Position numbers and translations under genes: made by a program. From an uncultured Collinsella sp. (GTDB lineage: Bacteria > Actinomycetota > Coriobacteriia > Coriobacteriales > Coriobacteriaceae): a DNA stretch of 20,124 bases. Below are positions 16,780 to 20,124 of the stretch, piece after piece. The stretch spans positions 1 to 20,124 of the forward strand of contig CAAENB010000062.1 of assembly GCA_900757235.1 (NCBI GenBank), given 5' to 3'. Each line of letters starts with the position of its first letter. Position 1 is the stretch's first letter. Below the pieces are notes generated by a model. It was not told the origin of the DNA, searched no databases, and saw only the letters and a list, made by a program, of their open reading frames with translations.

Positions 16780-17745
16780 ATGGCTGCAGGCAAAACCTTC
16801 TATGACATCCTGGGCGTATCCAAGAGCGCCTCCGACAAAGAGATCAAGAGCGCGTTTCGCAAGCTCGCGCAAAAATATCACCCCGATGCCGGCGGCGACG
16901 AGGCTAAGTTTAAGGAGATTAGCGAGGCCTACGAGACGCTTTCGGACGAGAAGAAGCGCAAAGAGTACGACCAGATGCTCATGTTCGGCGGCATGCCGGG
17001 CGCGGGCGGCGCGTATGGCGGCGGCTACGGTGCCGGCGCGGGCGCCAGCGGCTGGGGCGATATCTTCGACAGCATCTTCAGCGGCAATGGCGCCTGGGGT
17101 AGCGATTGGGGCTCGGGCTTTGCCGGGGCTGCGGGCGCTGCCGGTGCCGGCGCGGGTCGCAGCCGCGCTCGCAAGGGCGGCGACCTATCGCTGACCGTCG
17201 ATGTGACGGCCGAGGACGCGTTTCGCGGCGTGACGCACAAGGTCACCTATCGCATTCCCTCGACAGGCGAGCAGCAGACCATCACGGTCTCGGTGCCCGC
17301 GGGCGCGGTCGATGGCGGCAAGCTACGCTACAAGCGTCGCGGCGAGTATGGCGTTGCGGGTGGCGAGCGCGGCGACCTGGTCGTGACCACGCATGTGGAG
17401 GAGCACCCGCTGTTTAAGCGCAAGGGTGCCGATGTGACCATGGAGGTACCGATCTCGGTTTACGAGGCGGCGCTCGGCTGCACGGTGGATGTGCCCACAC
17501 CCGGCGGCGCGACGGTTCGTCTGAAGGTGCCGGCGGGCACCCAGACGGGCAAGAAGTTCCGCTTTAAGGAGATGGGCGCGCCCGATGTTAAGCACCGTGG
17601 CCGCACGGGCGCGCTGCTCGTCGAGATCAAGGTGCAGGTTCCCACGAACCTGTCCGACGATGAACGCGATGCCATGACCAAGCTGCGCGAGGCCGACACG
17701 CGCGACTATCGCGAGAAGGTCAATCGTTACAAGGCGACGTACTAG
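16780..17745 (+). CDS. dnaJ: DnaJ-family co-chaperone without zinc finger (type II, CbpA-like)
   Basis: The 321-residue protein has a J domain (residues ~5-68) with the HPD tripeptide (34-36) that triggers DnaK ATP hydrolysis. A Gly/Ala/Phe-rich linker follows (~70-128) with GWGDIFDSIFSG. Two beta-barrel substrate domains (~130-310) are recognisable by GGDLSLTVDVTAEDAFRGV, LRYKRRGEYG and VPAGTQTGKKFRFKEMG. The four CxxCxGxG zinc-binding repeats of type I DnaJ are absent, with only one Cys in the whole C-terminal part. AGGAGAGGAG ends five bases before the ATG. It sits in the position where Actinomycetota usually keep a zinc-finger DnaJ, directly before hspR, so it probably serves the neighbouring DnaK. 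The symbol is positional; cbpA would also fit. Confidence 0.93.
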   Translation: MAAGKTFYDILGVSKSASDKEIKSAFRKLAQKYHPDAGGDEAKFKEISEAYETLSDEKKRKEYDQMLMFGGMPGAGGAYGGGYGAGAGASGWGDIFDSIFSGNGAWGSDWGSGFAGAAGAAGAGAGRSRARKGGDLSLTVDVTAEDAFRGVTHKVTYRIPSTGEQQTITVSVPAGAVDGGKLRYKRRGEYGVAGGERGDLVVTTHVEEHPLFKRKGADVTMEVPISVYEAALGCTVDVPTPGGATVRLKVPAGTQTGKKFRFKEMGAPDVKHRGRTGALLVEIKVQVPTNLSDDERDAMTKLREADTRDYREKVNRYKATY

Positions 17746-17817
17746 GGCGGTCGCGGCGCACGCCCACGCCCGCGGGCTTATGATGGACGATAACGAGACG
17801 GAAAGGGGTCAGGTAGC

Positions 17818-18234
17818 ATGGCCGAGGACAATAGGAACAAACCGCTGTACATGATCAGCGTGGCGGCCGAGCTGACCGGCATGCACCCGCAGACTCTGCG
17901 CGTCTACGAGTCCAAGGGCTTGGTGAACCCCCAGCGCTCGGGCGGCAACACGCGTCTGTATTCGCGTGCCGATATCGAGCGCCTGGAGCTCATCAACCAG
18001 CTGACTGACGAGGGCATCAACCTTGCCGGCGTGGTGCGCATCCTCGATATGAAGGAGCGTGCCGAGGAGCGCGAGCGCGAGAACGAAAAGCTCCGCGCCC
18101 GCGTGCGCCAGCTCGAGGACGAGCTGCACGAGTATAAGATGCAGAAGAAGATCACCGCCCTGGCCCCGCGCGACGGCTCGGTCAACCCCGAGCAAGTCAT
18201 GCGCAAACTGCTGGGCACGGGCGGCGACCTGTAG
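17818..18234 (+). CDS. hspR: MerR-family heat-shock repressor HspR
   Basis: HspR represses dnaK-type operons at normal temperature by binding HAIR operators, with DnaK acting as co-repressor in Streptomyces. The 138-residue product has an N-terminal MerR-type winged helix (~11-75) with ISVAAELTGMHPQTLRVYESKGLVNPQRSGGNTRLYS, which matches HspR closely. A strongly charged coiled coil follows (~80-110, ERERENEKLRARVRQLEDELHEY), then a short C-terminal tail. It lacks the cysteines and effector domain of metal- or drug-sensing MerR proteins. It starts 72 bases after dnaJ with AAAGGGG upstream, and is the last gene of the dnaK cluster. A composite hairpin follows; no plain terminator was seen. Confidence 0.93.
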   Translation: MAEDNRNKPLYMISVAAELTGMHPQTLRVYESKGLVNPQRSGGNTRLYSRADIERLELINQLTDEGINLAGVVRILDMKERAEERERENEKLRARVRQLEDELHEYKMQKKITALAPRDGSVNPEQVMRKLLGTGGDL

Positions 18235-18240
18235 GCACTC

Positions 18241-18367
18241 ATTGGGGACAGACTTAAATGAGTACCTGCAGAATGAGAGTGGATAATCTCCCGTTTTTTG
18301 CCTGTTTGCAGGCTCAAAGTGGGAGATTATCCACTCTCGTCATTTGAGCGTCTAAGTCTGCCTCCCC
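18241..18367. repeat. Composite nested hairpin element after hspR
   Basis: The core is a perfect 18-bp inverted repeat, GAGAGTGGATAATCTCCC (18275-18292) with 18321-18338. Its loop contains a second hairpin, GCCTG-TTTG-CAGGC (18300-18313). Outside, GGGGA and CAGACTTA (from 18244) mirror TAAGTCTG and TCCCC (18353-18367), and AAATGA mirrors TCATTT. The whole is therefore a ~125-bp multi-level palindrome. It shares ATTGGGGAC with the element after niaR. The outer GGGGACAG-type ends resemble REP sequences mobilised by RAYT transposases (from general knowledge). The rest of the gap to 18504 shows only a small hairpin. Confidence 0.75.
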
Positions 18368-18472
18368 AGGACCTAACTCGTCCTCTGCTTTACTGAGATA
18401 AAGTGAACGCAGAGATTCGTAACCCACTCGCAACCGTTCTATGGCACGATATTGAACGAATGTATGCTATGC

Positions 18473-18489
18473 GCCCAAATCTTTTGGGC
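18473..18489 (+). repeat. Small perfect hairpin just before the hydratase ribosome site
   Basis: GCCCAAA (18473-18479) pairs with TTTGGGC (18483-18489) around a three-base loop, ending five bases before GGGAGA. It may shield or tune translation initiation of the hydratase gene, or be an operator. Confidence 0.45.
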
Positions 18490-18504
18490 AGAGTGGGAGA
18501 CAGT

Positions 18505-20124
18505 ATGGTCAAGCTGTACGAGGACGGCATCTACCTGCGCGGCGGCAGCGAGGTTGTGCCTGCGGCCGAGGCTGCCGAGCGCGGTATTACGCAGACACCC
18601 GAGGATGCCAAGCGCGGCACCATCGCGTATTCGATCCTCCAGGCACACAATACGTCGGGCGACCCCGAGGCACTCAAGATTCGCTTCGATGCCATGGCGA
18701 GCCACGACATCACCTTTGTCGGCATCATCCAGACGGCGCGCGCTTCGGGCATGGAGCAGTTCCCGCTGCCTTACGTGCTCACCAACTGCCATAACTCGCT
18801 GTGCGCCGTGGGCGGCACCATCAATGAGGACGACCACGTCTTTGGCCTTTCCGCAGCCAAGAAGTACGGCGGCATCTTCGTTCCGCCGCACATCGCCGTC
18901 ATCCACTCCTTTATGCGCGAGAACTTCGCCGGTTGCGGCAAGATGATCCTGGGTTCCGACTCGCACACCCGCTATGGTGCCCTGGGTACCATAGCCGTGG
19001 GCGAGGGCGGCGGCGAGTTGGCAAAGCAGCTGCTGCGCGACACCTACGATGTCGCCTATCCCGGCGTCGTGGCCATCTACCTCACGGGCGCCCCGCGCCC
19101 CGGCGTCGGCCCGCACGACGTGGCGCTCGCCATCATTCGCGCCGTCTTTGCCAAGGGCTACGTCAAGAACAATGTCATGGAGTTTGTGGGCCCGGGCATC
19201 GCGAGCATGACGACCGACTACCGCAACGGCGTTGACGTCATGACCACCGAGACCACCTGCCTGTCGAGCATCTGGGCCACCGACGAGGACACGCACGCGT
19301 TTTTGACCATGCACGGCCGCGGCGACGACTATCGCGAGCTCAAGCCCGCCGATGTCGCCTACTACGACGGTTGCGTCGAGGTCGACCTGTCGAGCATCAA
19401 GCCCATGATCGCACTGCCGTTCCATCCTTCCAACGGCTTTGAGATCGACGAGCTCAACGAGAACCTCGAGGACATCCTGCACGAGGTGGAGCTCGAGGCC
19501 GCCAAGATCGGCGAGGGCAAGACGCACTTTAGCCTGCTCGACAAGATCGTCGACGGCAAGCTGCACGTGCAGCAGGGCGTTATCGCCGGCTGCTCGGGCG
19601 GCAACTATGACTCCGTGGTCCAGGCTGCCCGCGTGCTCAAGGGCGCCAATACCGGCTGCGGCGAGTTCTCGCTGTCGGTCTATCCCACGAGCCAGCCCGT
19701 GGCGCTCGAACTTACACGCCGCGGCTACATCTACGACCTCATGGAGGCCGGCGCAATCGTGCGCACGGCATTCTGCGGCCCGTGCTTCGGCGCCGGCGAC
19801 ACGCCCGCCAACAACGGCCTTTCGATCCGTCACACCACGCGCAACTTCCCCAACCGCGAGGGTTCCAAGCCGGGTAATGGCCAGCTGAGCGCCGTGGCCC
19901 TGATGGACGCCCGCTCCATTGCGGCAACGGCTGCCAACGGCGGCGTCCTGACGCCGGCGACCGACCTGCCCGAGGACACTTGGGACGAGGCCTGCGAGTA
20001 CACCTTTGACGACGCGCCGTACAAGAAGCGCGTGTACTGGGGCTTTGGCAAGGCGGAGCCTGCCGACGAGCTGGTCGAAGGCCCCAACATCAAGCCGTGG
20101 CCCGCGATGGAGCCGCTCGGCGAC
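18505..20124 (+). CDS. Aconitase-family hydratase (YbhJ-like?), 3' end missing
   Basis: From the ATG at 18505, with GGGAGA five bases upstream, 540 residues run without a stop to the window edge. Aconitase-superfamily features are present: GSDSHTRYGALG, the three cluster-type cysteines Cys363 (AGCSGGN) and Cys424/Cys427 (FCGPCFGAGD), and NFPNREGS late in the sequence. The spacing (61 then 3 residues) is close to that of mitochondrial aconitase (63 then 3), so a [4Fe-4S] cluster and hydro-lyase activity are likely. The overall sequence departs from standard AcnA/AcnB and LeuC, and looks more like the less studied group annotated simply as hydratase. The substrate cannot be fixed from here, and no citrate-pathway neighbours are visible. 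Two in-frame ATGs upstream (18460, 18469) lack ribosome sites. The swivel domain lies beyond the window. Confidence 0.85.
   Translation, partial: MVKLYEDGIYLRGGSEVVPAAEAAERGITQTPEDAKRGTIAYSILQAHNTSGDPEALKIRFDAMASHDITFVGIIQTARASGMEQFPLPYVLTNCHNSLCAVGGTINEDDHVFGLSAAKKYGGIFVPPHIAVIHSFMRENFAGCGKMILGSDSHTRYGALGTIAVGEGGGELAKQLLRDTYDVAYPGVVAIYLTGAPRPGVGPHDVALAIIRAVFAKGYVKNNVMEFVGPGIASMTTDYRNGVDVMTTETTCLSSIWATDEDTHAFLTMHGRGDDYRELKPADVAYYDGCVEVDLSSIKPMIALPFHPSNGFEIDELNENLEDILHEVELEAAKIGEGKTHFSLLDKIVDGKLHVQQGVIAGCSGGNYDSVVQAARVLKGANTGCGEFSLSVYPTSQPVALELTRRGYIYDLMEAGAIVRTAFCGPCFGAGDTPANNGLSIRHTTRNFPNREGSKPGNGQLSAVALMDARSIAATAANGGVLTPATDLPEDTWDEACEYTFDDAPYKKRVYWGFGKAEPADELVEGPNIKPWPAMEPLGD

Overview
The window looks like chromosomal DNA of a gut Coriobacteriia member, most likely Collinsella (inference). 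The signs are high GC, an actinobacterial chaperone cluster that ends in hspR, a compact nadA-nadB-nadC-niaR operon, a divergently encoded AgrC/LytTR-type two-component system, and a giant sortase-anchored surface protein built from MBG-type beta repeats. No tRNA, rRNA, CRISPR array, integrase or intact insertion sequence was seen.

Layout. 1-1640 (minus strand): a LytTR response regulator and a GHKL-type sensor kinase overlapping by one base; the kinase runs off the left edge. 1884-8534 (plus): a 2216-residue secreted, wall-anchored protein with a beta-helix-like N-terminal region, Ig/MBG-like domains, two tandem copies of a ~460-residue module and a C-terminal LPASG sorting signal, closed by a strong terminator. 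8585-9019: a non-coding stretch with a 209-bp inverted-repeat element, a perfect 25-bp palindrome, and a nested palindrome that overlaps the likely nad promoter. 9020-12887 (plus): nadA, nadB, nadC and niaR, i.e. de novo NAD synthesis from aspartate plus its niacin-responsive repressor. 12907-13052: a long hairpin and a bidirectional terminator. 13092-13277 (minus): a small 2[4Fe-4S] ferredoxin. 13278-13934: a non-coding region with palindromic repeats and the dnaK upstream region. 13935-18234 (plus): dnaK, grpE, a zinc-finger-less dnaJ and hspR, with a terminator between grpE and dnaJ. 18241-18367: a composite hairpin. 18505-20124 (plus): an aconitase-family hydratase that runs off the right edge.

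How the parts fit. NiaR, the last gene of the nad operon, probably shuts off its own operon by binding the nested palindrome centred on the nadA -35 box. HspR probably controls the chaperone cluster, although only a weak HAIR-like site is visible before dnaK. The two-component system is divergent from the surface protein and may regulate it, but no operator was proven. Most intergenic gaps carry long perfect or near-perfect hairpins of differing sequence. Two of them share the word ATTGGGGAC, which suggests dispersed REP-like elements. These hairpins and the nested operator are the least explained parts of the window; all enzymes and chaperones belong to known families.
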